A stretch of 64,000 nucleotides of DNA from Muribaculaceae bacterium (GTDB lineage Bacteria > Bacteroidota > Bacteroidia > Bacteroidales > Muribaculaceae): NCBI GenBank assembly GCA_017964485.1, contig JAGCRW010000021.1, positions 1 to 64,000 of the forward strand, read 5' to 3'. The translations under genes were made by a program, and so were the position numbers. Positions within the stretch are counted from its first letter, which is position 1; the number at the start of each line of letters is the position of its first letter. Below are positions 8,280 through 18,272 of the stretch, piece by piece. The notes under the pieces are model-generated. The model did no database searches, had not been told where the DNA came from, and saw nothing but the letters and a program-made list of their open reading frames with translations.

Positions 8280-9557
8280 ATGACTAAAATAAGACACATA
8301 CTACTTGCATTTGTGCTTCTCACAGGCGTTATGGCGGTGGCGCAGCCTGTCGGCATCAATGCTTGGGCTAACCACATCGTGCTCAACGGCGACAACTGGG
8401 ACGACCTCATTGCCTACCTCAATAACCAGCACCGCCACAACTACAAGTTCACCATCGTGCACATTGGGGACTCGCATGTGCAGCCAGGCATCATCAGCGA
8501 CGAGGTGAGAAAGACGCTGCAGGAGCGGTATGGTAACGGCGGCCGAGGGTTGATTAGTCCGCTGGCGTTGGCGGGCACCAACGAGCCTAGCGACTATCTG
8601 CTCAAATCCTCTTCTTCAATCTCGGCATCAAGCCGACTGCTCTCTTCGTCAAAGCCCGCAGGAATGGGTATGACAGGAGTGGCGGTAAAGTTTAGCGGCG
8701 CAAGCACCACTTTGAGCATCAAGGCAAAACGTCAGGGCGATGACTTCTACCGCATAACCATTTTTCACTCTCCATCCACTCCTTTTACTGTGGAGCAGAA
8801 CGGCACTATAGTGAAAGGCCGGCAGCGCAGCAATTATGCTACCGACTATGTGCTGGACTCGTCGGCAGATACCGCCAACTTGCGCCTCACAGGCAGCGGA
8901 GCGCTGTATGGCGTGCGCCTGCTCAACAGCAATCGCGGAGTGGTGGTAGATTGCATTGGCAACAACGGTGCTACCTACCGAAGTTATTTGAACATCGACA
9001 ACTTCGCTCGCCAAATCAGCGACCTGGAACCGCAGTTGGTGATAATCTCGCTGGGGACGAATGAGGCTTATGGCTCGTTTGGCAGCATCACGTCAAACAT
9101 TGACCAGATGCTCAGCGACATAAGACGGCAATGTCCACGCGTGAAATTTCTCCTTACCACGCCAATGGAAACACAGAAGCGCAGCAGCCGTGGCTATCAT
9201 ATACAAAGCAACGTGGCCGAGGTACGAGATTTAATCCTCGCCTATGGCAAGAATCACCAAGTGCCTGTGTGGGACTTCTACCAAGTGGCCGGTGGGGCAG
9301 GGGCATCAAACCGATGGCTCAGGGCGCATTACATGAAGACCGACCACCTGCACCTAGGCAATGACGGCTACCACTTGCAAGGCAGCCTCCTCGCTGAGGC
9401 ATTGCTGCGACTCCTCACAGGAGAAGACGACGGCAGCGACATTGTGGCACCAATCAAGCAAACTATTGAGCCTGAAGATCCTGCCACCGAAGGGGAAGAA
9501 ACTAATGAAGGGGAAGTGGAAATGACCGAGGATGGTCAAATGATTAAAAACGATTAA
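8280..9557 (+). CDS. Secreted SGNH/GDSL-family hydrolase
   Basis: 425 residues from MTKIRHILLAF; this ATG, rather than one nine codons earlier, gives a proper signal peptide ending near VMAVAQ. Catalytic blocks of the SGNH fold are visible: block I IVHIGDSHVQPG (nucleophile Ser after Asp), block III IISLGTNEAYG (Asn) and block V TDHLHLGNDGYH (Asp and His). An extra beta domain (about residues 110-215) splits the fold. The C-terminal 45 residues are acidic and low in complexity. Probably an esterase acting on acetylated glycans or peptidoglycan outside the cytoplasm; substrate not deducible. Confidence 0.85.
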   Translation: MTKIRHILLAFVLLTGVMAVAQPVGINAWANHIVLNGDNWDDLIAYLNNQHRHNYKFTIVHIGDSHVQPGIISDEVRKTLQERYGNGGRGLISPLALAGTNEPSDYLLKSSSSISASSRLLSSSKPAGMGMTGVAVKFSGASTTLSIKAKRQGDDFYRITIFHSPSTPFTVEQNGTIVKGRQRSNYATDYVLDSSADTANLRLTGSGALYGVRLLNSNRGVVVDCIGNNGATYRSYLNIDNFARQISDLEPQLVIISLGTNEAYGSFGSITSNIDQMLSDIRRQCPRVKFLLTTPMETQKRSSRGYHIQSNVAEVRDLILAYGKNHQVPVWDFYQVAGGAGASNRWLRAHYMKTDHLHLGNDGYHLQGSLLAEALLRLLTGEDDGSDIVAPIKQTIEPEDPATEGEETNEGEVEMTEDGQMIKND

Positions 9558-9665
9558 AAACCTCTTTTGAGCAGTTTTTGTCATTAAACTCTTGTGGGAT
9601 TTTAGCGTCATAGAATTAAAGGCCCGATTCTAACGTAAAAAATTTGAAAAAATTGTGTGGTTAGA

Positions 9666-9697
9666 GTTGTTTTTTTGAAAAAATGTTGTATTTTTGC
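9666..9697 (+). promoter_or_regulatory. Promoter of the small tail-like protein gene
   Basis: GTTG (9666-9669) and TATTTTTGC (9689-9697), 19 bases apart, fit the Bacteroidetes consensus. The start codon is only 9 bases past the -7 box, so the transcript would have almost no leader. Confidence 0.55.
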
Positions 9698-9705
9698 AAG
9701 TTGAA

Positions 9706-10014
9706 ATGAAACGTTTGCTTTACATATTCACCCTGTGCATGGCGCTTGCTGTTGGAGCAGTGGGCGTTAGCAGCTATGCCGCTCCTCGCGTTGAGCAAGT
9801 CTCGAGCGATGAGACCAATGTCTATGGCGGCAAGGGCACCATTGCAATGGTAGCCGGTGATAGCGACGCGACATTCAACGTCTATTCTATCACAGGTCAG
9901 CTCATCAAGACTGTTCGCGTGACTGCTGGCACCAAGGTTACCATCGATGTTCCCAAGGGATTCTACATCGTGAAGTGTGCTGGTCGCTGGTCGCGCAAGG
10001 TGGTTGTAAAGTAA
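9706..10014 (+). CDS. Small secreted protein that is little more than a T9SS-like C-terminal domain
   Basis: 102 residues from MKRLLYIFTL. A signal peptide (to about residue 24, ending SSYA) is followed by a 20-residue linker and then a ~60-residue domain, FNVYSITGQLIKTVRV then VTIDVPKGFYIVKCAGRW and KVVVK. This is the pattern of the C-terminal beta-sandwich that closes secreted Bacteroidetes proteins (type IX sorting domain or DUF6383-like), but with no cargo domain in front. Reads as a complete gene with its own promoter. Function unknown; a free-standing tail domain is unusual. Confidence 0.75.
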   Translation: MKRLLYIFTLCMALAVGAVGVSSYAAPRVEQVSSDETNVYGGKGTIAMVAGDSDATFNVYSITGQLIKTVRVTAGTKVTIDVPKGFYIVKCAGRWSRKVVVK

Positions 10015-10021
10015 CCATGTC

Positions 10022-11842
10022 ATGAAAGACTTGTGCCAGCGTATTATCGCTAGATTAAAGAGGTATTCTACAAATCCCTCTTTTCTTTTTTATGCCTTGG
10101 CCATTGTGGTGATGACGGCTCAAATGGTCATTACCTCCCACCGACTCGCCGAAGGCGCATTCTACCCGATGCCACTGATGCGCACTCTCATCCAGAACCA
10201 TTTGGGCGATGCGCTGCTACTCACGGCGTTCTACTGGCTGCTGCCAGCGCGCCGCAAGGGGTGGCTGTGGCTCATGGTGGGCATTGTCACCGTGTGGTGC
10301 TTTGCGCAGATTACCTACAACGAGACCTATCGCGATATGATGCCGTTCTCGTCGTGGCTCTACGTGAGCAACCTTGGTGGCGTGCTATTCGACAGCATCT
10401 TGGGCACTATCACTGCCGAGGCGGTGTGGGTGTTGGTGTTGCCATTGCTCTTGCTTGCCGTGTATCTCTGGAAATTCCGCAAACGGGTGTCGGCCGATAA
10501 GTCGTTATGCCGCCGTGGCTGGATTTTATCTCTCGTGGCAATAGCATTGTGGGCTTTGTTGCAGTTTGCCGTGCTGGTTCAGGAGAGTGTGCACAACAAA
10601 ACTAGCCTGAAAGAGTATTTTCCAGAGAAATATTACTCCCTGGTAAATTTCAACAATAAAGTCTATCCCGTCAAGAACGGAAATGTGGCGTATGTGATTT
10701 ACAGTATTGCCAAGTCTTTCACAGGCATTACTGCTGAGCAACGGCAAGAGGCTCAGGAATTTATCGACAACGAAGTGCCTAAATACACCGATAACACTTA
10801 CTGCGTGACGGAGAACCGCAACCTGGTGTTGTTGATGGTGGAGTCGCTCAATGCCTGGGTGGTGGGCCTTGAGATTGACGGCCGTGAGGTGTGTCCTGTG
10901 CTTAACAGTTTAGTCAACGACAGTGCTTCAATATCCTGCACGCAGATGATGGCGCAAGTTAAGAACGGCCGCTCCAGCGATGGCATGTTTATCTATAACA
11001 TAGGCATCCTGCCACTTACCACACAGTCGGTGGCAATGGACTATGGCGAGAATGAATATCCATCACTATCCAAGGCGCTAAAAACGGTTAATCCTCAATA
11101 CCGTTCCATCGAAATCACCGTTGACCGCACAGGTATGTGGAATGTGGAGAACACTGCACGCAGTTATGGTTTCGATGAACTCTGCCTGCAAGACACTTAC
11201 CGTGAGGCCTATTTAAAGTCGGGAGAATCGATTGACAAGGCGTTATTGGAGTTTTCTAGCGGCAAACTTGGCGCTCAGCAACTATTCTATGCCATGATTT
11301 TCACTGGCACCACTCACGTGCCATACAACAAACTCGAAGACGTGAAGCCCACATGGATTTCGCAGTCGAAGGAATACACCGTGAACGTGCGCAACTACCT
11401 CGAGAAGGTGGCGTTCTTCGACCAACAGTTAGGAGCGTTCCTTCAGCGGCTCAAGGACAATGGACTCTATGACAACACCGTGATAATCGTTGCCAGCGAT
11501 CACAGCGACTTCATCGACGATGATCCGCAGGGCAGGGCGTCACTCTCGAAGCGTGGAATTGAGTGCGTGTTTGTGATTTTGAACTCTGGGCTGGCAGGCA
11601 AGCGCATCGAGGGGCCAGTGGGGCAAATCGATATCTATCCAACTTTACTTGACATTATGGGCGCCAATGCCTATTGGTGGAAGGGCCTCGGCCACAGCCT
11701 GCTGCGCAACGACATCCACTCGGCGGTTCCCGCCCCAGGCGAAACCGCCGGCGACACCTCATCACCCATCTTCCACCACCAAAACAACGCCTGGCAAGTC
11801 TCCAACACCCTGATAAAAACCAACTGGTGGAAGAAACGCTAA
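10022..11842 (+). CDS. LTA-synthase-like membrane sulfatase-fold enzyme
   Basis: 606 residues. About five transmembrane helices (residues 18-190) precede a periplasmic alkaline-phosphatase-fold domain. Active-site stretches are visible: LMVESLNAW (metal ligand Glu, near 270), NGRSSDGMFIY (nucleophile Ser or Thr position, near 320), TGTTHVPYNK (His, near 435) and IVASDHSDF (Asp-His, near 490). Relatives are lipoteichoic acid synthases and phosphoethanolamine transferases; in a Gram-negative Bacteroidales the likely job is moving a phospholipid head group onto an envelope glycan or lipid. It starts 7 bases after the small tail-like gene and is probably cotranscribed. Confidence 0.85.
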   Translation: MKDLCQRIIARLKRYSTNPSFLFYALAIVVMTAQMVITSHRLAEGAFYPMPLMRTLIQNHLGDALLLTAFYWLLPARRKGWLWLMVGIVTVWCFAQITYNETYRDMMPFSSWLYVSNLGGVLFDSILGTITAEAVWVLVLPLLLLAVYLWKFRKRVSADKSLCRRGWILSLVAIALWALLQFAVLVQESVHNKTSLKEYFPEKYYSLVNFNNKVYPVKNGNVAYVIYSIAKSFTGITAEQRQEAQEFIDNEVPKYTDNTYCVTENRNLVLLMVESLNAWVVGLEIDGREVCPVLNSLVNDSASISCTQMMAQVKNGRSSDGMFIYNIGILPLTTQSVAMDYGENEYPSLSKALKTVNPQYRSIEITVDRTGMWNVENTARSYGFDELCLQDTYREAYLKSGESIDKALLEFSSGKLGAQQLFYAMIFTGTTHVPYNKLEDVKPTWISQSKEYTVNVRNYLEKVAFFDQQLGAFLQRLKDNGLYDNTVIIVASDHSDFIDDDPQGRASLSKRGIECVFVILNSGLAGKRIEGPVGQIDIYPTLLDIMGANAYWWKGLGHSLLRNDIHSAVPAPGETAGDTSSPIFHHQNNAWQVSNTLIKTNWWKKR

Positions 11843-11900
11843 AGCGCAGGGAAAGGGCGAGAATCGAAGATTGGAATGCACAATTACCCCACACGCTAGA

Positions 11901-11946
11901 TTAGGACAAAAGTGCATAAGCCTCTGGTCAGAATGTTATGTTTGTC
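11901..11946. repeat. Left arm of imperfect inverted repeat around the giant gene
   Basis: Two blocks, TTAGGACAAAAGTGCATAAG and, 12 bases on, TGTTATGTTTGTC, reappear in the same order on the opposite strand at 18463-18559, beyond the other end of the 6.1-kb gene. The second block is an exact 13-base match. Confidence 0.6.
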
Positions 11947-11980
11947 AAAAAAATATTTTGTTCTTCTGTATAAACAAAAA

Positions 11981-12007
11981 AAGGGCGGCCCTCGATGGGT
12001 CGCCCTT
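11981..12007 (-). terminator. Terminator of the giant repeat-protein gene
   Basis: Hairpin with arms AAGGGCG and CGCCCTT. Read on the minus strand it is followed by a run of T (TTTTTTTG), giving an intrinsic terminator 28 bases past the stop codon at 12035. Confidence 0.85.
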
Positions 12008-12034
12008 AGTATAAGTGAGAATTAGACTAGTCGC

Positions 12035-15000
12035 CTAACGAATCTCTTTGGTAGTGGTTACAGAACCATCAGTGTAATGAGTAACGACAATGTTCACGCC
12101 CTCGAATGGACGGTCACTCTCAACACCCATCAAGTTCACGTAAGTTACCTTAGAAACCTCCTTGTTGAGCATTAGTGTATCAATAGCTGTTATAATCTCC
12201 TCAGGCTTGTCACTAAGAACAATCTCCCATTCAACTTCAAATGGGAACAAGTTGTCACCATCCTCAGTGAGGGCATTGCTTACATAATAATCTCTGATTT
12301 TAGTCTGAGTGTCTAATTGTTCATCAGGATTAACAACTTGTACTGATTCAGGATCTACATCTTGTTTAACGTTGTACAGATAAGCGATTTTTCCACTAAC
12401 AGTTTGTTCGCCTGCACCTTTTGGTACAGTGTAGATGCCAAGTGAAAGGATGTCGCCTGGAATCTTGTCTGGATCTAATTCGGTCTCAATATCTCTAGAG
12501 GATATTCCAGATATAGTTCTCTTGTTGCCACGAACAAGTTCAAGAACATCTTTTTCTACAATGATATCCTCAGGGTTGCCATGACCAGATTCAAATCGTA
12601 CCCATTGATTTACACGGTCCACGATGTAATTGGTTGGACCAACTTCCATAAGGCTATTAACAAATGAGCCTTCGGTCTCTTCGGATTGAGTTCCGTCGAG
12701 CCTTAAATAAACAAGATAAGAGTAGGTTATATTATTACCTTCTACAATATAGCGCCAGTATGACACGTCTGGTTTTACCTTTGTTGTAATCTGACCATTG
12801 TAACCACTATGCATGATATAATTGCTAGCTGGGAACAAATCAGGATAATTACTACTCAAATTATAGTTGTAATTTCTTGGAGCAGTCTCGTCAATATCAC
12901 CAGTTACACCAGAAAGGTCAAGAGCTCGCAAATAGTTGCTGTGAATAGTCAGAGAACCATCCTGCTCTGGCTTATTAGGTCTAGATTTCTGTCTTGTTCC
13001 AAGATTAGTACAGCCATTTAACAACAACTCACGTAAGCCGCAATTAACCAGACTTAAATTAAAGAGGTATTGGCAGCCTGTTAAATCAAGCACATCGTCT
13101 TCAAAATTATTGTAATCGGCACTAATATACCTCAAATTAGTCATATCTTTGCTCACACCCTTAATCAAATTGTTCCTTACACCACCAGCAAGACTCAAAA
13201 CGTAGAGGTTGTTGTCATTGGTCAGGTCAATTGTTTGGTTTTTAAATGCATCACAATTTCTCAGTGTAAATGATTCCAACAGTGGCAAAGTAGGTATAGT
13301 CAATTCAGAAAATGCATTGCAATTCTCAATATCAATCTCAACCATATTTGTGTTATTTGTCAAATCCACTCCTGCAATAGCATCATCATACATCAATTGA
13401 ATATATTTCAGATTTGTGCAGCCTGAGACATTAACCTCAGTGAGATTGCTAGCATACCTGCAAGTGAACTCTTCCAAATTCACAAGATTTGACATGTCAA
13501 GTTCTTCAACAATTAATTTGTTGGAAGATGTTCCAGCAAAGAAGAACTTCTTCAAGTTGGTGAACCACTCAATGCCTGTCAAGTCGGTTATATTAGCATA
13601 ATCAGCATTATCTGAAACCCTGATATCCATGCTTGTCACGGCATCTAATTCTGCCTGGCTCAGCCACCAGTTATCATTCTTGTCATACTTGGCGTGAACA
13701 AACTCACGGAAGTATTGATCGGGGAAGTGCTCCTCATCGATAGGAATTACTTCAAGGCGGTAAACGAGCCACTTGCTGGCTGTTCCGTTGTCAAGAGTGA
13801 AACCAAATGTGTCGTCAGCATCAGCACATAGATAGTGGCGGTTGCCAGGAACCATATGGCTCAGGTAGAAGTTGATGGCTTGGTTGTTACCAGATTGAGA
13901 AATCAAGTAATCCTTGATTGCGTTCCAATTATCAATCTCGGGCACGTCAACTACAAGGTAAACCGAGCCGTCATCATCGCCAGTATATATCATCTTCATG
14001 GTGAACATTTGGTCGAGGAAATCATAAGGCATATTGTTGTCCTGCAAAACCTCCTTCATACTATTCTTAATCATGTTAAGAGTAGCAATCATATCTCCAT
14101 CGCCCATATATTGTTCCATCACGTTGATATAGCCATCGTCATCAAAACCAAGTTTGATAACGTCGGCATCGTCTTCGGTCTCTGCCTTCACGTCGGCAAG
14201 CATTGAATTGACGAGTTCAACATACTTACCGGTTTGCTTATTTTGGATATAATAATACCAAGCATCAGTAAACAGAATGCCGCCTTCGGGGTCAGTCTTC
14301 ACAGGCTCAGCCATCCACTTGCTTGCAAGGCCATTGTCAAGGGTAAGGCCAAACGTGGCCTGATCATCGTCAACGCACAAATAGTGGCGATTGCCTGATT
14401 GCATATTGCTGAGATAGAAGTTGACAGCTTGGTTGTCACCTGAATTTGCAATCAAATAAGCACGAATCTCATCAAAATTCTCAATTTCAGGAACATCAAC
14501 AACAAGGTAAACCGAACCGTCACCATCGCGAGTCATCAACATTTTAAGAGTAAACATCTGGTCGAGGAAGTCATAAGGCATATTGTTGTCCTGCAAAACT
14601 TCCTTCATGCTATTCTTAATTATGTTAAGAGTAGCAATCATGTCGCCCTCACCATTTTTCTGCTTCATTGTGGTAACCGTGCCATCGTCATTGAAGGCCA
14701 TTGTAATGATGTCGGCTTGAGCTTTATTCTCGGCTGTTACAGTAGCGAGTTGTGAATTCTCCAGTTTCACATACTTGCCAGTCCACTTGCTATTGATATA
14801 ATAGTCGCCATTGGTTGTGAATGGGATATCATCCTGAATCTCTGACTCCTCAACCATCCACTTGCTGGCATTTGTGCTACCGTCAAGAGTGAAGCTGAAT
14901 GTGCCGTTTTCATCGGCAGTACACAAGTAAACTCTCTTGCCAGGTTGCAACAAAATGTCAAGATAATCCTTAACAAGTTGATTGTTGATAGCCTGTGTCA

Positions 15001-18000
15001 ACAGATAATCACGAATGGCAGAAGCATTCTTGAATCTTGGGACATCGAAGCAGAAGTAAATTGAGCCATCACTGTCACCAGTTTTCACAAGCTTAATGTC
15101 AAACATCTTGTCAACGAAACTAGCGTCCATGTCGTTTTCCTCAAGTTTGCTCTTGAGAACGCTCTTAACTGTTTCGAGCGTAGCAATGAGGTCACCATCG
15201 CCATCATAATTCTTCATCATGGTAACAATGCCATCGGCATTGAACGCTATTTTTATTATGTCGGCTTCTTCAGTATTTGCTGCCGAAGCGGCGGCATCAT
15301 AAGCACCATTTATTACAACATACTTGCTGTTGCCTTTGTTGCTTACATAGTAGTTGCCTGGAGTGGTGAACAAATCGTCCTCAGGAATTACAAATTCTTC
15401 AACCATCCACTTTGTGGCATCAAGATGCCTATTCTTTGTGAAACTGAAAGTGCCGTTTTCGTCGGCTGTACACAAGTAAATGCGCTTGCCAGGTTGCAGC
15501 AAGATGTCAAGATAGTCTTTAACAAGCTGATTGTTAATACCACCGTTGCTCACTAGATAGTCGTGTGCCTTAGTAACGTTCTCATCATTGGGAATATCAA
15601 AGCAGAAATACATCGAGCCGTCGCCATCATTGGTCTTTACCAACTTGATTTTGAACATGTCATCAACGAAACTAGCGTCAATACCGTCTTGTCCTTGAAG
15701 CTTATTCTTCATGACACTCTTCACGGTCTCAAGAGTTTCGATAATGTCGCCTTCACCATCATAGTTCTTCATCATCATCACAGTGCCATCACTGTTGAAG
15801 CCAAGAATGATTATGTCGGCCTCGTCAGTGTTTGCTGCTGAAGCGGCGGCATCGTATTCACCATTTATCACAACATACTTGTTGTTACCCTTGTTGGAGA
15901 CAAAGTAGTTGCCAGGGGTGGTAAAGAGATCATCATCAACAACAACATACTCTTCTAACATCCACTTGCTGGCAGCGCCGTTGTCAAGAGACAAACCAAA
16001 TGAGTTGTCACTGTCAACGCATAGATAGTGGCGCATGCCGTCTGTCATATTACCGAGGTAATAGTTGATAGCTTGATAGCCTCCAGACTGAGCAAGAAGT
16101 TGTGCCTTAATGATGTCAAAATTCTCGATATAAGGAACATCTACGCAAAGGTAAACCGAGCCATCACTATCGCCTGTTTTAACCATGCGCATTGAGAACA
16201 TCTGGTCCAGGAAGCCATAAGGCATATTGTTGTCTTGCAAAACTTCCTTCATGCTATTCTTAATCATGTTAAGAGTAGCAATCATATCGCCTTCTCCGTT
16301 TTGTTGCCTCATTTCACTTATGTGACCATTAGCATCAAAACCAATAACTATAACATCGGCATCATAATCACCTTCAGCTGTCACGGTGGCGAGCTGAGAG
16401 TTCTCTAGGACAACATATTTGCCAGTTGCTGTGTTGCTGATATAATAATTGCCGGCTGTAGTGAAAAGAGTTGGAGCACTGGCGGTAACAGTAACTTCTT
16501 GGGTTAAATCACCACTAGTTAAAACAATGGTCGCTGTTGCATTTGCTTTTGAGCCACAATAGAACACTGAAACCTCAGCATTATTCACCTTGCCGTCGGT
16601 AATAGCAATATTTGATGGCTTAAAGCTGAAACCGTCATCAGAACCATCCTTTAGGGCAACTGTCACATCATTTTCTAAATTTTCTCCATCTACAGTAAAC
16701 GAACCATTGGGGTTTGTTCCCATTGCAAGTGTATTGGTGCTGACCTCAATAGATGGTTCTGGTAATTTTGCTGTAATGGTAACTTCTTTAGTTAAATCAC
16801 CACTACTAACAACGATTACCGCGCTGGCATTTCTTATTGTACCACTATAGGCAACGGTAACTTCAGTATTATTTACAATGCCATCTGTTGGAGTTATTCT
16901 AGAAGGATTTACACTGAATCCGACATCTGAACCATCTTTAACATAGACAGTGATGTCACTTGCTAAGTTTTTGCCCCCCACAGTAAATGTTCCTGTGGGA
17001 TTATAACCCAAATCAAGAGTTTCAGGAGTGGCAGTGATTTCTGCATTTGCGTTAACTACAACTTCTTGGGTTAAATCACCACTGGTTAAAACAATGGTGG
17101 CTGTTGCATTTGCTTTTGCCCCCCTATAGGACACTGTGATTTCAGCATTGTTTACTGTTCCATTATTAGCTGCTATACTAGTTGGATTTATGGTGAAACC
17201 GTCATCTGAACCAGCTTTTTGAGTAATGGACACATCATTGGTAAGATTTGAACCATTAACAGTAAAAGTCCCTGAAGGATTTAAGCCTAAATCCAACGTG
17301 TTCGTGCTTACCTCTAAAATGCTTACAGGTAAAGTTGCTGTAACTTGAACTTCCTTTGAAATGTTGCCATTAGTTATTGTTATAATTGTACTTGCATTAG
17401 TGTCTGTACCAGTATAAGTAACTGTAATCTCAGAATTTACACCACGATTATCATTAAGTGTTATAGTTGAAGGGGTTACCGTAAAGTCTTCATTTGAACT
17501 TGTCACGGTAAGGTTGTTAAGCAGATTCTCACCAGTAAGTGTAAAAGATAGCGTGAGGTCTTCGCTTATATCAAGTGATTCTGGTGCATTCAAACTACTC
17601 TCACCTGCTTGGACATAAAGGTAAGAAGGAAAATAAGTGGTTTTCATCTTTTCGCAACGGAAACTACCACTTTTACTTCTTTGGAGTATTATACTGTTGA
17701 TAAATTTTGCGTTTTTTACAATATAACCACCTTCGCTGTTTTCGATAATCCATTGTGATTGTTGGTCAATAGTTTCGGTCGTTGTTATTTTATACCCTGA
17801 TTCAGTATCTGGCCCCTTTATATAAGAACCATCTGACATTTGAAAAGTCCAGGCACCGGACTCGCCATCAAGTGTAAGTTCTGACACTTTGGTAAGGTTA
17901 GATATATCAACAGCATCGTAGCCAACGCTTGTAAAATTAGATATATTATTGTTATTATAGTAATATGTAGCACTAAAGCCCATATTGCCTAAAGCTCCAG

Positions 18001-18169
18001 CAACTTCAAATTGTGGAACATCTTCGTACGCGTGTACAAAGATATACTTTTTGCCAGGAACTAGTTGGTCGGCACTAGTCACCTTCACGTACACATTATT
18101 TGCCCACCCGACCGAGAAGGTCAGTAGGGCAAATAGCATTAAAAAGAATAGTTTTTTTGTTTTCATCAT
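12035..18169 (-). CDS. Giant secreted repeat protein with LRR region and C-terminal tail
   Basis: 2044 residues; start at either of two adjacent ATGs. Signal peptide to about residue 23 (TFSVGWA). Four ~93-residue beta-sandwich repeats cover about 193-566 (each with L(D/A)xGxNPxGTF and SGDLTQEV), then five ~182-residue repeats cover about 567-1478 (each opens (L/P)FTxxGxYY(I/V)SN and holds NSMKEVLQDNN or a variant). Next is an internalin-like leucine-rich stretch (about 1480-1760) with FPDQYFREFV and DKNDNWWLSQAE. It ends in the tail YVNLMG...GVNIVVTHYTDGS shared with other exported proteins here. Probably a cell-surface adhesin or binding protein; ligand unknown. More A+T-rich than the housekeeping genes around it. 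Confidence 0.88.
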   Translation of the reverse strand: MMKTKKLFFLMLFALLTFSVGWANNVYVKVTSADQLVPGKKYIFVHAYEDVPQFEVAGALGNMGFSATYYYNNNNISNFTSVGYDAVDISNLTKVSELTLDGESGAWTFQMSDGSYIKGPDTESGYKITTTETIDQQSQWIIENSEGGYIVKNAKFINSIILQRSKSGSFRCEKMKTTYFPSYLYVQAGESSLNAPESLDISEDLTLSFTLTGENLLNNLTVTSSNEDFTVTPSTITLNDNRGVNSEITVTYTGTDTNASTIITITNGNISKEVQVTATLPVSILEVSTNTLDLGLNPSGTFTVNGSNLTNDVSITQKAGSDDGFTINPTSIAANNGTVNNAEITVSYRGAKANATATIVLTSGDLTQEVVVNANAEITATPETLDLGYNPTGTFTVGGKNLASDITVYVKDGSDVGFSVNPSRITPTDGIVNNTEVTVAYSGTIRNASAVIVVSSGDLTKEVTITAKLPEPSIEVSTNTLAMGTNPNGSFTVDGENLENDVTVALKDGSDDGFSFKPSNIAITDGKVNNAEVSVFYCGSKANATATIVLTSGDLTQEVTVTASAPTLFTTAGNYYISNTATGKYVVLENSQLATVTAEGDYDADVIVIGFDANGHISEMRQQNGEGDMIATLNMIKNSMKEVLQDNNMPYGFLDQMFSMRMVKTGDSDGSVYLCVDVPYIENFDIIKAQLLAQSGGYQAINYYLGNMTDGMRHYLCVDSDNSFGLSLDNGAASKWMLEEYVVVDDDLFTTPGNYFVSNKGNNKYVVINGEYDAAASAANTDEADIIILGFNSDGTVMMMKNYDGEGDIIETLETVKSVMKNKLQGQDGIDASFVDDMFKIKLVKTNDGDGSMYFCFDIPNDENVTKAHDYLVSNGGINNQLVKDYLDILLQPGKRIYLCTADENGTFSFTKNRHLDATKWMVEEFVIPEDDLFTTPGNYYVSNKGNSKYVVINGAYDAAASAANTEEADIIKIAFNADGIVTMMKNYDGDGDLIATLETVKSVLKSKLEENDMDASFVDKMFDIKLVKTGDSDGSIYFCFDVPRFKNASAIRDYLLTQAINNQLVKDYLDILLQPGKRVYLCTADENGTFSFTLDGSTNASKWMVEESEIQDDIPFTTNGDYYINSKWTGKYVKLENSQLATVTAENKAQADIITMAFNDDGTVTTMKQKNGEGDMIATLNIIKNSMKEVLQDNNMPYDFLDQMFTLKMLMTRDGDGSVYLVVDVPEIENFDEIRAYLIANSGDNQAVNFYLSNMQSGNRHYLCVDDDQATFGLTLDNGLASKWMAEPVKTDPEGGILFTDAWYYYIQNKQTGKYVELVNSMLADVKAETEDDADVIKLGFDDDGYINVMEQYMGDGDMIATLNMIKNSMKEVLQDNNMPYDFLDQMFTMKMIYTGDDDGSVYLVVDVPEIDNWNAIKDYLISQSGNNQAINFYLSHMVPGNRHYLCADADDTFGFTLDNGTASKWLVYRLEVIPIDEEHFPDQYFREFVHAKYDKNDNWWLSQAELDAVTSMDIRVSDNADYANITDLTGIEWFTNLKKFFFAGTSSNKLIVEELDMSNLVNLEEFTCRYASNLTEVNVSGCTNLKYIQLMYDDAIAGVDLTNNTNMVEIDIENCNAFSELTIPTLPLLESFTLRNCDAFKNQTIDLTNDNNLYVLSLAGGVRNNLIKGVSKDMTNLRYISADYNNFEDDVLDLTGCQYLFNLSLVNCGLRELLLNGCTNLGTRQKSRPNKPEQDGSLTIHSNYLRALDLSGVTGDIDETAPRNYNYNLSSNYPDLFPASNYIMHSGYNGQITTKVKPDVSYWRYIVEGNNITYSYLVYLRLDGTQSEETEGSFVNSLMEVGPTNYIVDRVNQWVRFESGHGNPEDIIVEKDVLELVRGNKRTISGISSRDIETELDPDKIPGDILSLGIYTVPKGAGEQTVSGKIAYLYNVKQDVDPESVQVVNPDEQLDTQTKIRDYYVSNALTEDGDNLFPFEVEWEIVLSDKPEEIITAIDTLMLNKEVSKVTYVNLMGVESDRPFEGVNIVVTHYTDGSVTTTKEIR
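13735..16470 (-). repeat. Five long protein-coding repeats (~547 bp each)
   Basis: Inside the giant gene. Units begin near 16470, 15930, 15378, 14823 and 14276 (read on the minus strand). Units 1, 4 and 5 are closest to one another (NSMKEVLQDNNMPY in all three) and units 2 and 3 form a second pair (ETVKSVMKNKLQ and ETVKSVLKSKLE), which suggests duplication in at least two steps. Confidence 0.85.
16471..17590 (-). repeat. Four beta-sandwich coding repeats (~280 bp each)
   Basis: Inside the giant gene. Units start near 17590, 17325, 17050 and 16760. The last three share LTSGDLTQEV or VSSGDLTKEV and a DGFTINP-like motif; the first is more divergent (NGNISKEV). Confidence 0.82.
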
Positions 18170-18239
18170 GATGATAATGTTTTAGAGTTTATAGTTTTAG
18201 TTAATTTCTTTACAATAAATTATTATGCGAAAAAACTAT

Positions 18240-18272
18240 GCAAAATAATGGTATTGTATTTAATTCTTCAAA
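18240..18272 (-). promoter_or_regulatory. Promoter of the giant repeat-protein gene
   Basis: On the minus strand TTTG (18269-18272), 20 bases, then TTATTTTGC (18240-18248), one mismatch from the TAnnTTTGC box. The leader would be about 65 bases. Confidence 0.5.

Noticed and set aside
12035..18169. Regularly repeated DNA considered as a CRISPR array or satellite
   Set aside because: The repeats are 280 and 547 bases long, keep one open frame, and encode diverged protein domains. There are no short identical repeats with unique spacers.
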